Origin: Nitrospira sp.
Lineage (GTDB): Bacteria > Nitrospirota > Nitrospiria > Nitrospirales > Nitrospiraceae
Assembly: GCA_024331045.1 (NCBI GenBank)
Contig: JANDJC010000031.1
Span: 1 to 32,762, forward strand
DNA length: 32,762 bases
Direction: 5' to 3'
Shown here: positions 23,257 through 31,386 of the stretch, piece by piece
How the letters are laid out: each line of letters starts with the position of its first letter
How positions within the stretch are numbered: position 1 is the first letter of the stretch
Notes under the pieces: generated by a model
Seen by the model: the letters and a program-made list of their open reading frames with translations, nothing else
Databases searched by the model: none
Told to the model about the DNA's origin: nothing
Made by a program: the position numbers and the translations under genes

Positions 23257-24363
23257 TTGAGCCCTTCCGTGTATCCCTATCAGGTAGCGACTAATTTGAG
23301 ATGGGAGCCAAGTCCCATTTTAGGGATTGAGTCTTCATGCGATGAGACGGCTGCTGCCGTCCTTAATAAGGACGGGGTGGTGCTTTCAAATGTTGTTTCC
23401 TCCCAGATTGCCATTCATACCAAGTTTGGGGGGGTTGTCCCGGAACTTGCCGCCAGAACCCACGTTAGCCTGATTAACACGGTCGTTTCCGAAGCATTGG
23501 AGCTGGCTCAGCTCCACAAGGATGACTTAGGGGCCATTGCCGTTACTCACGGACCAGGGTTGGCTGGTTCGCTGCTGGTGGGGGTTCATTACGCCAAGGC
23601 TTTAGGCTATGGCCTTGGAATTCCTGTGATTGGAGTCAATCATTTGGAAGGACATATTCAATCTGCCTGGCTTGCTGACCCGACGTTTCCCCTTCCTTGT
23701 GTTGTCCTAGTCGTCTCAGGAGGGCATACGCACCTTTTTCGACGGGAACAGGACGGACAGTGCATCTTGCTTGGCTGTACGAGGGATGATGCCGCCGGCG
23801 AAGCGTTCGACAAAGGAGCCCAGATGCTAGGACTGGAATTTCCGGGAGGGCCTGCCATTGACAAACTTGCCAAGACGGGAGATCCACAGGCGATACGGTT
23901 CCCCCGTCCCCAGTGTCGCAAACATGGATTGGACTTTAGCTTTAGCGGCCTCAAAACCTCCTTGCTCTACAAGTTACGTGAGATGGATGAACAGGAACGA
24001 ACAAGGCAGGCTGCGGACCTGGCAGCGGGTTATCAAGAAGCCATTGTGCAAACGTTGGTGGCAAAAGCGTTTTCAGCTCTGGCGCAGGAGAAGCTTTCTG
24101 CTCTTGCCGTTGTCGGAGGCGTGTCCGCCAATTCCCGATTACGGACACTCCTTCGGCAGCGAGCGGAGCAAGAGGGGGTGCAATTGATCGTGCCGCCAAT
24201 TGTGTATTGCACGGACAATGCTGCAATGATTGCGGCGGCTGGACGTTGCGCACTGATGACTCACGTCAACAGAGCCTTCAATTTTGATATTCAGCCGACA
24301 CTTCCATTGGAAGCGGGGGCTAAACGCACAGACGCGCGACACCAAGGAGTGTTCAATTCCTGA
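23257..24363 (+). CDS. tsaD: tRNA N6-adenosine threonylcarbamoyltransferase TsaD
   Basis: TsaD transfers the threonylcarbamoyl group to A37 of tRNA, completing t6A together with TsaB. The ASKHA-fold protein (368 residues from TTG 23257) shows ILGIESSCDETAAAVL, the metal-binding HVSLINTVVSEALELAQ and GVNHLEGHIQSAW (HxxxH), VSGGHTHLF, FSFSGLKTSLLY and the VVGGVSANSRLR ATP site. The family normally begins just before ILGIESSCDE, so the first 20 residues are doubtful. Alternative starts are GTG 23269, TTG 23296 and an ATT at 23317 behind GGGAG. No start is convincing. The stop overlaps the hflX ATT start. Confidence 0.93.
   Translation: MSPSVYPYQVATNLRWEPSPILGIESSCDETAAAVLNKDGVVLSNVVSSQIAIHTKFGGVVPELAARTHVSLINTVVSEALELAQLHKDDLGAIAVTHGPGLAGSLLVGVHYAKALGYGLGIPVIGVNHLEGHIQSAWLADPTFPLPCVVLVVSGGHTHLFRREQDGQCILLGCTRDDAAGEAFDKGAQMLGLEFPGGPAIDKLAKTGDPQAIRFPRPQCRKHGLDFSFSGLKTSLLYKLREMDEQERTRQAADLAAGYQEAIVQTLVAKAFSALAQEKLSALAVVGGVSANSRLRTLLRQRAEQEGVQLIVPPIVYCTDNAAMIAAAGRCALMTHVNRAFNFDIQPTLPLEAGAKRTDARHQGVFNS
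24344..24358 (+). promoter_or_regulatory. Shine-Dalgarno and probable ATT start of hflX
   Basis: AAGGAG (24344-24349) is a perfect ribosome binding site. Six bases later, in the HflX frame, comes ATT (24356-24358), followed directly by the conserved family N-terminus. No ATG, GTG or TTG lies in the frame near it. Confidence 0.55.
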
Positions 24364-26044
24364 GGTCTACGGCCATATAGCGGGTCTTCGACCAAGCCAA
24401 CTCGCAGCACTCGAGCGACTGTATCGACGCCGCGTGGCTGTGGAGCAGGTGGTGGGGCTGGATTTGGCCAAAACGATGAGCCAATTGACGCTCGACATCC
24501 ATCGCCCCGTCGGGGTTTTTCTGAGCAGAAAAGGGATTGTTCAGGAAGTCATTGTCGGAACAGAGGCACAGTTGAGTCCGGCAACCGCGGCAAAGTTTCG
24601 GGCCAGTCCTCGATCGTTGCGCGGGCTGCGGTTGATACGCACGCAATTGCGCGATGAGCCTCTGAGCCAAGAGTGCCTTACCGACCTTGCTTTTTTACGA
24701 TTGGACTTAATCGGTACACTCACCGTATTACCGGATGGGATTCCAGGTACTCTCTACCTTGCACATATTCTTCCTCCCAACGAGGAGAACCGACTGTGCA
24801 ATGTGCTCAAGGGGATCCCGCTGCATCAATGTACGCTGCGCTTCGGTCGATTCATCGAAGAACTGGAAGCCAGGGTCCAGGAAGCCCGCCGTCATCAATT
24901 GATCAAAGATGGTTGCGAGTTGGCCATTATCGTCAGCGCTTCACCGCGTCCACGGAGTGAACAAGAAGAACGGTTGGCAGAGCTGGCTGAGTTGGCTCGC
25001 TCAGCCGGTGTGGCCGTCGTTGATCAAATCATTCAACGAACCGAAGAAGGCCATCAACGATATCTATTGGGCAGCGGAAAATTAAAGGATGTCCTCATCC
25101 GCACCCTTCACCAAGGGGCGGACATGGTGATCGTCGATCAAACCCTATCACCGGCCCAAGCCCGAGCTATCGGGGAAATCACTGATATTAAAGTAATTGA
25201 TCGCACCCAATTGATATTGGATATCTTTGCCAAAAGAGCCCACAGCCGGGAAGGCAAGCTACAGGTTGAGCTCGCGCAGTTGCGCTACCTCTTGCCCAGG
25301 CTGTCTGGCAAGGGAGACAATCTTTCGCGGCTTGGTGGAGGAATCGGTTCACGAGGCCCTGGGGAAACCAAGTTGGAAACTGATCGCCGGCGTATTCGAG
25401 AACGAATTACCCGGTTGGAACGAGAGTTGGAGCACTTTTCAAGACGGCAAGATCTACGTCGAGCTAGACGTCAGCGTCACGGGCTTCCGATCGTTTCACT
25501 GGTGGGGTACACCAACGCGGGAAAATCAACGTTGCTTAATCAATTGACGGGGAGCAGCGTTTCTGCACAGGACAGGCTCTTTGAAACGTTGGATACGACA
25601 AGCCGGCGGCTGCGTTTTCCGAGAGATCGTGCCGTCATCGTGACTGATACCGTTGGTTTTGTTCGTGATTTGCCTCAGGAACTGCTGCGGACATTCCGCG
25701 CCACGCTGGAGGGGTTGCGAGAAGCGGATTTGCTTCTCCACGTCGTTGACGCGACCGCCTCGGACATCGATATGCAAATTGGGGTGGTTGCGGACATTTT
25801 GCGCGATCTTGGGTTGGAGGACATTCCGCGCAAGCTGGTCTTTAACAAAGGCGACCTATTGCCGTTGACTCACCTGGAACGGCTTTGCCGTCGCTATGAT
25901 GCGATCGGAGTTTCGGCACTTCGACCCGAGACGTTGCATCCCTTGGTCACTTGGATTGACCAGTGGGTATTGGGATGTAGGGAAGGGCGAACGGCTCTCT
26001 TCGTGAATCCCGCGTCCGAGGAAACCAAATTTGTCTCAATCTGA
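24356..26044 (+). CDS. hflX: GTPase HflX
   Basis: HflX is a ribosome-associated GTPase that splits stalled 70S ribosomes under stress. The product is about 562 residues from ATT. It has an N-terminal part EVYGHIAGLRPSQLAALERL, the HflX-specific region (RYLLGSGKLKDVL, IDRTQLILDIFAKRA, GPGETKLETDRRRIRERI) and a G domain with P-loop VSLVGYTNAGKSTLLNQL, G3 VTDTVGFVRDLP and G4 NKGD. The frame is open back to TTG 24284 inside tsaD, but that lacks a Shine-Dalgarno; ATT 24356 follows AAGGAG by six bases. The gene overlaps tsaD by eight bases and nth by 14, indicating coupled translation. Confidence 0.93.
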   Translation: MPEVYGHIAGLRPSQLAALERLYRRRVAVEQVVGLDLAKTMSQLTLDIHRPVGVFLSRKGIVQEVIVGTEAQLSPATAAKFRASPRSLRGLRLIRTQLRDEPLSQECLTDLAFLRLDLIGTLTVLPDGIPGTLYLAHILPPNEENRLCNVLKGIPLHQCTLRFGRFIEELEARVQEARRHQLIKDGCELAIIVSASPRPRSEQEERLAELAELARSAGVAVVDQIIQRTEEGHQRYLLGSGKLKDVLIRTLHQGADMVIVDQTLSPAQARAIGEITDIKVIDRTQLILDIFAKRAHSREGKLQVELAQLRYLLPRLSGKGDNLSRLGGGIGSRGPGETKLETDRRRIRERITRLERELEHFSRRQDLRRARRQRHGLPIVSLVGYTNAGKSTLLNQLTGSSVSAQDRLFETLDTTSRRLRFPRDRAVIVTDTVGFVRDLPQELLRTFRATLEGLREADLLLHVVDATASDIDMQIGVVADILRDLGLEDIPRKLVFNKGDLLPLTHLERLCRRYDAIGVSALRPETLHPLVTWIDQWVLGCREGRTALFVNPASEETKFVSI

Positions 26045-26723
26045 TGCCATCGGCAAGCGAAAACGACCCACGGTGGTTGGGTCGGCGAAAGGGGCTGATC
26101 GATCGGCCGCCATTGCTGCTTGTTTGATGGAAACGATGAAAACCGCTGGCGTGGAGCTGCACTATCGTTCTCCATGGGAGTTGCTGGTGGCGACCATTCT
26201 CTCTGCTCAGTGCACGGACCAACGTGTCAATCAAGTGACCCCGGCTCTCTTTCAGCGGTATCCAACTCCCGAAGACATGGCAACAGCGGATCAAGCCGAG
26301 GTCGAATCAATCATCAAGCCAACCGGCTTTTTCAAAACCAAAGCCAAACATGTGATCGAGTGCGGACGAGCCATTGTTGACCGCTTTCATGGCCAGGTTC
26401 CCGCAACCATGGAAGAGTTGACATCTTTACCGGGGGTGGGGCGAAAAACCGCTAACGTCTTATTGGGGGCCGCTTTTGGCCGCCCCGCTGTGGTGGTGGA
26501 CACGCACGTCAAGCGAGTGGCCAAGCGGTTGGGCTTGACCAGATCGGACGACCCGTATCGCATTGAGTGTGATCTGCAACGTCTGTTTCCCAAACCTCAG
26601 TGGACCGGCCTTTCGCAGCGACTGTTGTTGCATGGACGATATGTCTGTCTGGCCCGGACACCCCGCTGCGAAAGCTGCGTGTTATATGAGTGGTGTCACT
26701 GGAAAGGGAAAAAGCCGCAATGA
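26031..26723 (+). CDS. nth: Endonuclease III (DNA glycosylase/AP lyase)
   Basis: Endonuclease III excises oxidised pyrimidines and cuts AP sites in base-excision repair. The 230-residue product has LVATILSAQCTDQRVNQV, the helix-hairpin-helix LPGVGRKTANVLLGAAFG with the catalytic Lys in RKTAN, the catalytic Asp in VVVDTHVKRV, and a C-terminal [4Fe-4S] ligand set CX6CX2CX5C (CLARTPRCESCVLYEWC). A TTG at 26031 with GAGG about nine bases upstream is the start; it lies inside the hflX end. The basic N-terminal extension (KRKRPT) is longer than in E. coli. The stop overlaps the yicC ATG. Confidence 0.95.
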   Translation: MSQSDAIGKRKRPTVVGSAKGADRSAAIAACLMETMKTAGVELHYRSPWELLVATILSAQCTDQRVNQVTPALFQRYPTPEDMATADQAEVESIIKPTGFFKTKAKHVIECGRAIVDRFHGQVPATMEELTSLPGVGRKTANVLLGAAFGRPAVVVDTHVKRVAKRLGLTRSDDPYRIECDLQRLFPKPQWTGLSQRLLLHGRYVCLARTPRCESCVLYEWCHWKGKKPQ

Positions 26724-27598
26724 TCACGAGCATGACTGGATTTGGCCGACGGCAGGCTCCCTGGCTGGAAGGGACTATCACGGTCGAGGCTCGGTCGGTC
26801 AACCATCGGTTTCTCGAAATAGTGGTCCGTCTTCCGAAGTCGATGGGAGCCCTAGAAAATCGGCTGAAGAAAGCGATCCAGGGGCACTGTGCACGGGGAC
26901 GTATCGAGCTGACCGTATCAATCCAAGGAACTCAGGAAGGAACGAGGTCTCTTCACCTTGACGGTGAAATGGCAAAACAGTACCATGATGCCCTTCGCTC
27001 CCTCCAGCGACGGTTACGACTCGGAGGCACCATTGACCTCAGGCTTGTCGCGGGGTTCCGCGATCTCTTTGTGCTGTCGGAGCAGCCAGCCAACGACCCC
27101 AAGCTTGAAAAACTGATTGAGAGACTGGGGAAACAAGTCATTAAAGACCTCGTCACAATGAGGAAAAAAGAGGGGCAATTGCTTGGGGAGGATATTCTGA
27201 ACAGGCTGAAGACGATCGATGGACTCAAGGGAGAGATTGCGAAGCGAGCACCGTCTGTCTCACAGGAATTGTTTGCTCGGATGAAGGAGCGAGTGCAGCA
27301 ATTGCTCAATGGTCACACCCTGGACTCCCAGCGACTGTATCAGGAACTAGCAATATATGCGGATCGTACTGATATTACAGAAGAATTGGTCAGGTTGAAT
27401 GCGCATGTGGTACAGTTTCGGCAGATGGTGGACAGAGGACAGCCAGTGGGGAAAACCTTGGATTTTCTAATTCAGGAAATGGGACGCGAGGTAAATACCA
27501 TCGGATCCAAATCTGGCGATATTTTGATTACGAGGGTAGTGGTACAAATGAAGGCCGAGCTGGAGCGGCTTCGCGAACAGGTTCAGAATGTGGAATGA
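26720..27598 (+). CDS. yicC: YicC-family endoribonuclease
   Basis: A 292-residue member of the YicC/YloC family, reported as endoribonucleases that take part in small-RNA and mRNA turnover. Diagnostic blocks are the N-terminal MTGFGR, SVNHRFLEIVVRLPK, an acidic coiled middle, and the C-terminal KTLDFLIQEMGREVNTIGSK with SGD. ATG 26720 overlaps the nth stop as ATGA and is preferred to the open frame reaching back to 26690, because the family begins MxxSMTGFG. Its stop in turn overlaps the gmk start as ATGA, and yicC-gmk-rpoZ order is common in bacteria. Confidence 0.93.
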   Translation: MITSMTGFGRRQAPWLEGTITVEARSVNHRFLEIVVRLPKSMGALENRLKKAIQGHCARGRIELTVSIQGTQEGTRSLHLDGEMAKQYHDALRSLQRRLRLGGTIDLRLVAGFRDLFVLSEQPANDPKLEKLIERLGKQVIKDLVTMRKKEGQLLGEDILNRLKTIDGLKGEIAKRAPSVSQELFARMKERVQQLLNGHTLDSQRLYQELAIYADRTDITEELVRLNAHVVQFRQMVDRGQPVGKTLDFLIQEMGREVNTIGSKSGDILITRVVVQMKAELERLREQVQNVE

Positions 27599-28320
27599 TC
27601 CAAACGATGGCACCTGACACGAAGCAGGAGAGCACCATAGCCGCTCCTGCTCTCTACGAGCGGAAAGGTATTCTATTTGTTATTTCGGCGCCATCTGGCA
27701 CGGGTAAAACGACTCTGTGCAAACAGCTTATGGCCTCTGTTCCCGGACTATGGCAATCTGTGTCCTACACGACAAGAAAACCTCGTGTCGGCGAAGAGGG
27801 GGGGCGGGAGTATTATTTTGTCGAGGAGCGTGTGTTCCAAGACATGATCGCTCGTGAAGAATTCGTGGAGTATGCCTGTGTGTATGGCAACTGGTATGGG
27901 ACTCCACGCAAAGCGTTGCTGGACAAGATGGCGCAGGGTGTGGATGTGTTGCTCGAAATTGATGTGCAAGGCGCGCTACAGATCAAACAACACTTCCACG
28001 ATGCCGTCTTCATCTTCATCCTTCCGCCGTCGCTTGAAACATTGCAAGACCGGCTTGAAAAACGTGGTTCAGACTCTCCCGAAGAGATCCATCGCCGCCT
28101 GGAAAAGGTGCAAGAAGAGGTGCGGAGTTTCCGCAACTATTGTTACCTGGTCCTCAATGACGATCTGGGACAGTCTCTTAGGGATCTGCAGAGTATCTTT
28201 CGCGCCGAGCGACTCAGGACCTCCCGAATTGATGTGAACTGGCTGGATCAGCGATTTGCGCTGAACAAGGGAATGACGACGGCTCGTCAAAATTCCGCGT
28301 TTCTTTCTAGTTCTTTCTAA
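27595..28320 (+). CDS. gmk: Guanylate kinase
   Basis: Gmk converts GMP to GDP. The 241-residue product has P-loop VISAPSGTGKTTLCKQLM, the GMP-binding SYTTRKPRVGE and EYYFV, an EFVEYACVYGNWYG block, and the lid EKRGSDSPEEIHRRLEK. It has N- and C-terminal tails of about 20 residues each beyond the core, so it is slightly long; ATG 27607 is a second possible start. ATG 27595 overlaps the yicC stop. The last codons lie in a 10-base duplication (TTCTTTCTAG/TTCTTTCTAA), which may have added three residues to the C-terminus. Confidence 0.95.
   Translation: MIQTMAPDTKQESTIAAPALYERKGILFVISAPSGTGKTTLCKQLMASVPGLWQSVSYTTRKPRVGEEGGREYYFVEERVFQDMIAREEFVEYACVYGNWYGTPRKALLDKMAQGVDVLLEIDVQGALQIKQHFHDAVFIFILPPSLETLQDRLEKRGSDSPEEIHRRLEKVQEEVRSFRNYCYLVLNDDLGQSLRDLQSIFRAERLRTSRIDVNWLDQRFALNKGMTTARQNSAFLSSSF
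28301..28320. repeat. 10-base tandem duplication at the gmk stop codon
   Basis: TTCTTTCTAG (28301-28310) is followed directly by TTCTTTCTAA (28311-28320), one mismatch. The gmk stop TAA is in the second copy; the TAG in the first is out of frame. Confidence 0.8.
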
Positions 28321-28334
28321 GAGGAGTTGGGGTT

Positions 28335-28694
28335 ATGGCCGATATGCTGAATTTGTTGCCGCAGTACACATCGGAACAGTTTGATTCTCGCTACCGGCTG
28401 GTGATCGTTGCTGCGCAGCGGGCCAAGCATCTTATTCAGGGAGCAAAACCGGCTGGTTCGTCGCGTTTCACCAAAGAGACAACCATCGCCCTCGACGAAG
28501 CCTTGCGAGGCCAGGTACCGTATTTAACCGGCAAAGACGCGCGAGAGGCCATGAAAGAGGCTAAGCGAGGCAAAGAGGGAGAGACAGAACGAATCGCCAT
28601 GATGACCGGAGAAGACGCCCAGGAAATCAAAAAGGAGTTGAGCGTCTATGTGGACGACACAGCTTCCTCTTCAAAAAGTGATGCCGAGGAGTAG
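28335..28694 (+). CDS. rpoZ: DNA-directed RNA polymerase omega subunit
   Basis: Omega binds the beta' subunit and helps assemble RNA polymerase and sense ppGpp. The 119-residue product shows YRLVIVAAQRAKHLIQGAKP, the conserved region, followed by TTIALDEALRG. The C-terminal half is Lys/Glu-rich and ends in an acidic tail (SDAEE), longer than in E. coli (91 residues). GAGGAG lies about eight bases before ATG 28335. The gmk-rpoZ-coaBC order is a common bacterial arrangement and supports the call. Confidence 0.93.
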   Translation: MADMLNLLPQYTSEQFDSRYRLVIVAAQRAKHLIQGAKPAGSSRFTKETTIALDEALRGQVPYLTGKDAREAMKEAKRGKEGETERIAMMTGEDAQEIKKELSVYVDDTASSSKSDAEE

Positions 28695-28696
28695 GT

Positions 28697-29965
28697 GTGA
28701 CACATTCGGATCCGGTGAATTTCCTTCAAGGGAAACGTATCCTGTTAGGAGTGACGGGGAGTATCGCTGCGTACAAAGCCGTGTCGTTGTTGCGAGCACT
28801 CAAAGCTCGTGGTGCGTTTGTGTCGGTTGTCATGACCGCCCATGCTACGGAATTCGTCACCCCCTTAACGTTCGAGGTGTTGTCCGGCGAGCGGGTTGTC
28901 ACTGATTTGTTTCAAATGCACGAAGAGATGAAACACTTATCCGCATCTGAAAATGCCGATGCGATGGTGATTGCTCCCGCAACGGCGAATTTCGTGGCGA
29001 AGGCGGCGTTGGGGCTGGCGGATGATCTGCTTTCCACTATGTTGCTAGCGGCTCAGTGCCCAATTATTGTTGCGCCAGCCATGGATGGAGGAATGTGGGA
29101 ACATCCTACCGTTGTCGAGCATGTGAACCGTCTGCGGGCTCGTGGAGTGGTGGTTTTGGACCCTGAGGAGGGGCCGTTGGCTTCGGGACGGGTGGCTCAG
29201 GGGAGATTGGTTTGCGAGGAGAAGATCCTCGAAGCGGTTCAGTCGGCCTTACGCCTGCGCTCGGATTGGCAAGGAGAACACGTCCTCGTTTCAGCTGGTC
29301 CTACACAGGAGGCCATTGATCCTGTGCGGTTCATTTCCAATCGCTCTTCGGGCAAGATGGGATATGCTGTGGCTGAAGCAGCGAGGGATCGAGGGGCTCG
29401 CGTGGTGCTGGTGACAGGACCAACCGCTCTGGCAAGGCCGTGCGGAGTGGAGGTTGTCTCTGTGACATCGGCCCAAGAAATGGCGGAGGCAATGTGTCGG
29501 CATTTGGAATGGGCAACGGTTGTCATTATGGCTGCTGCTGTTGCAGACTTTTGCCCCAAAGACCCTGCCTCCCAGAAACTGAAGAAATCAGGCCGCTCTT
29601 CGCTTGTGCTTGAGCTTGAGCCAGCCCCCGACATTTTGACGATCCTGTCAGCTCGGAAAACCAAGCAGATTCTGGTCGGATTTGCCGCCGAAACCGAGCA
29701 TCTGCTGGAGCACGCCCACAGGAAGCTTACTGACAAAGGGCTCGATGCCATTGTGGCCAACGATGTGACACAACACGGAGGAGGATTTGGCAGCGATCAG
29801 AATGCCGCTGTCATTCTGACCCGCGATGGTCGACGAAGAGAAGTTCCATTGATGCCGAAGCGACGATTGGCGGACGAAATTCTGACGGAGATCAAAAGCC
29901 TACGGGCTGGTGGCCGCACTTCTACGGCGATGGCAAGGGAGGAGGACAATGGGAGGGCGCGGTGA
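28697..29965 (+). CDS. coaBC: Bifunctional coenzyme A biosynthesis protein CoaBC
   Basis: CoaBC joins cysteine to 4'-phosphopantothenate and decarboxylates the product to 4'-phosphopantetheine. In the 422-residue protein the N-terminal flavin decarboxylase (CoaC) has LLGVTGSIAAYKAVSLL, catalytic His80 in MKHLSASENADA and APATANFVAKAALG. The C-terminal CoaB part has VSAGPTQEAIDPVRFISNRS and SGKMGYAVAEAARDRGARV. Two CoaC active-site positions differ from the usual pattern: the PxMNxxMW motif reads PAMDGGMW (Asp130), and LACG reads LASG (Ser163 in place of Cys). GTG 28697 starts two bases after the rpoZ stop. The next gene begins inside its 3' end. Confidence 0.92.
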   Translation: MTHSDPVNFLQGKRILLGVTGSIAAYKAVSLLRALKARGAFVSVVMTAHATEFVTPLTFEVLSGERVVTDLFQMHEEMKHLSASENADAMVIAPATANFVAKAALGLADDLLSTMLLAAQCPIIVAPAMDGGMWEHPTVVEHVNRLRARGVVVLDPEEGPLASGRVAQGRLVCEEKILEAVQSALRLRSDWQGEHVLVSAGPTQEAIDPVRFISNRSSGKMGYAVAEAARDRGARVVLVTGPTALARPCGVEVVSVTSAQEMAEAMCRHLEWATVVIMAAAVADFCPKDPASQKLKKSGRSSLVLELEPAPDILTILSARKTKQILVGFAAETEHLLEHAHRKLTDKGLDAIVANDVTQHGGGFGSDQNAAVILTRDGRRREVPLMPKRRLADEILTEIKSLRAGGRTSTAMAREEDNGRAR

Positions 29966-30683
29966 CCATATGCCTCCGAATGCAGAAGCAATCGATAAAC
30001 TTGCGTTGACGGTGGCACGAGAGCCTGGCTCCAAAGCATTTCTCGCTTTGGCTGAGGAGTACGGAAAAGCCGGAATGTGGCAAGAAGCCGCTGCCATTCT
30101 AGAAGACGGTTTACGGCATTCTCCCGGTTTTATTACGGCGATGGTGACGTTGGGCAGGGCGTATGAGCAGTTGGGACAGTTTGTCAAGGCGATTGCAATC
30201 CTGGAGGAGGCGGTCCGCCTAAGCCCAGAGAATCTTCGCGCCCATCGCATATTGGCCAAGATTTATGCCGCTCAAGGGCAAAAAGAAGCTGCGGTCCGAT
30301 CGTGTCGTGCGATTTTGACGGTCAACCCAAAGGACCAAGAGGCTCTTTCCATTTGTAGCGCGCTGGGTCTGTCGCCAGCGGAACTTGATGCCGATCGGCT
30401 GGCGGGCCGAATGGCTCGGGGAGCTGGGCGGCCCATCGCCGAGCCCGTGGTACAAGCGCCAGCTAGGGTCTCCACAGCTGACGTTTTTGAACTACAGGAT
30501 GCAGACTCGGCGGGTCGCACCATGTTTGCCGAACAGCGAAAGCAAAGGATTGTGGCCCAGCTTGCACAGTGGCTGACGTCCATTCAGCAGCGCCGACGAG
30601 ATCGAAATTTTTTGTCAACCAAGCTGGATAATGGTGTGGAGTTAACGCGGGGGAAGGAGAGTGGAACCGTGCCGGTTATTTAA
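29949..30683 (+). CDS. TPR protein of unknown partner
   Basis: The 244-residue product is largely tetratricopeptide helices: KAFLALAEEYGKAGMWQEAA, ITAMVTLGRAYEQLGQFVKA, AHRILAKIYAAQGQKEAAVR. After the repeats comes a linker and a basic C-terminal region with RKQRIVAQLAQWLTSIQQRR. No signal peptide is evident, so it is probably cytoplasmic. ATG 29949 is preceded by GGAGG six bases upstream and lies inside the end of coaBC; ATG 29970 is another possibility. Its co-translation with coaBC is clear, but the role is unknown. Confidence 0.75.
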   Translation: MGGRGDHMPPNAEAIDKLALTVAREPGSKAFLALAEEYGKAGMWQEAAAILEDGLRHSPGFITAMVTLGRAYEQLGQFVKAIAILEEAVRLSPENLRAHRILAKIYAAQGQKEAAVRSCRAILTVNPKDQEALSICSALGLSPAELDADRLAGRMARGAGRPIAEPVVQAPARVSTADVFELQDADSAGRTMFAEQRKQRIVAQLAQWLTSIQQRRRDRNFLSTKLDNGVELTRGKESGTVPVI

Positions 30684-30783
30684 TCTTGTTTCATCCCTCA
30701 GGGCAAGAAGGTAGAATGCCACCATCCGTTGCATAGCGAACAAGGAGGCTGGTCTCGGCTTGTGGCGAGACCGGAGCAGGCGC

Positions 30784-31284
30784 GTGCTGCGAGCGTTGGT
30801 TCTCCACGGACCGAATTTGAATCTCCTGGGCGAACGGGAGCAGGCCATCTATGGCGCAACGACTCTTGACGCCATCAATGAGGCGCTTTCGAAGTTGGGT
30901 CATGAGTTGGGAATGAGGCTTGACTGCCGGCAATCCAATCACGAGGGGGAATTGGTGACCTGGATTCAACAAGCCAAAGGCGAGTACGATGGGATTATTA
31001 TTAATCCGGCGGCCTATACTCATACAAGCATTGCCATACGGGATGCGCTTGCAGCGGTGGCTATTCCTGCCGTTGAGGTGCATCTTACGAATATTTATCG
31101 ACGCGAACCGTTTCGCCACCACTCGTATATTGTGGATGTAGTGATTGGCCAAGTGGCTGGATTTGGACCAATGGGGTATCTATTGGCGCTACGGGGCTTG
31201 CATGCTCATCTTTCCTCCACAGATAAGAGTGTTCTTGGAGAAGGAGCTTTGACATCGAGCGGAAAGTCCAATGCAGGCTCGTAA
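30784..31284 (+). CDS. aroQ: 3-dehydroquinate dehydratase, type II
   Basis: AroQ dehydrates 3-dehydroquinate to 3-dehydroshikimate in the shikimate pathway. Hallmarks of the type II enzyme are [16 protein letters not shown], with the active-site Arg and Tyr in [37 protein letters not shown], the catalytic His in [13 protein letters not shown] and a final [13 protein letters not shown]. The product is 166 residues from GTG 30784, which has GGAG seven bases upstream; TTG 30760 would add eight residues. The last 15 or so residues are Ser/Gly-rich and outside the fold. The aroQ-efp-accB-accC order is frequent in bacteria. Confidence 0.94.
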   Translation: MLRALVLHGPNLNLLGEREQAIYGATTLDAINEALSKLGHELGMRLDCRQSNHEGELVTWIQQAKGEYDGIIINPAAYTHTSIAIRDALAAVAIPAVEVHLTNIYRREPFRHHSYIVDVVIGQVAGFGPMGYLLALRGLHAHLSSTDKSVLGEGALTSSGKSNAGS

Positions 31285-31289
31285 CCAAA

Positions 31290-31305
31290 GTAAAAAGGTA
31301 AAAAG
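31290..31305. repeat. 8-base tandem duplication between aroQ and efp
   Basis: GTAAAAAG occurs twice without a gap (31290-31297 and 31298-31305), starting six bases after the aroQ stop. Confidence 0.75.
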
Positions 31306-31386
31306 GTTTAGAACCTGGCGTCATCAGTGTGACGGGTGGAGAGAGGAAAGAGGTATTTTTATTATTGCCGACGGAGGGAAAAGACA

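Noticed and set aside
30684..30783. Hairpin CTTG/CAAG around CCCTCAGGG as a terminator
   Set aside because: The stem is short and no T-tract follows; evidence is too thin to annotate.
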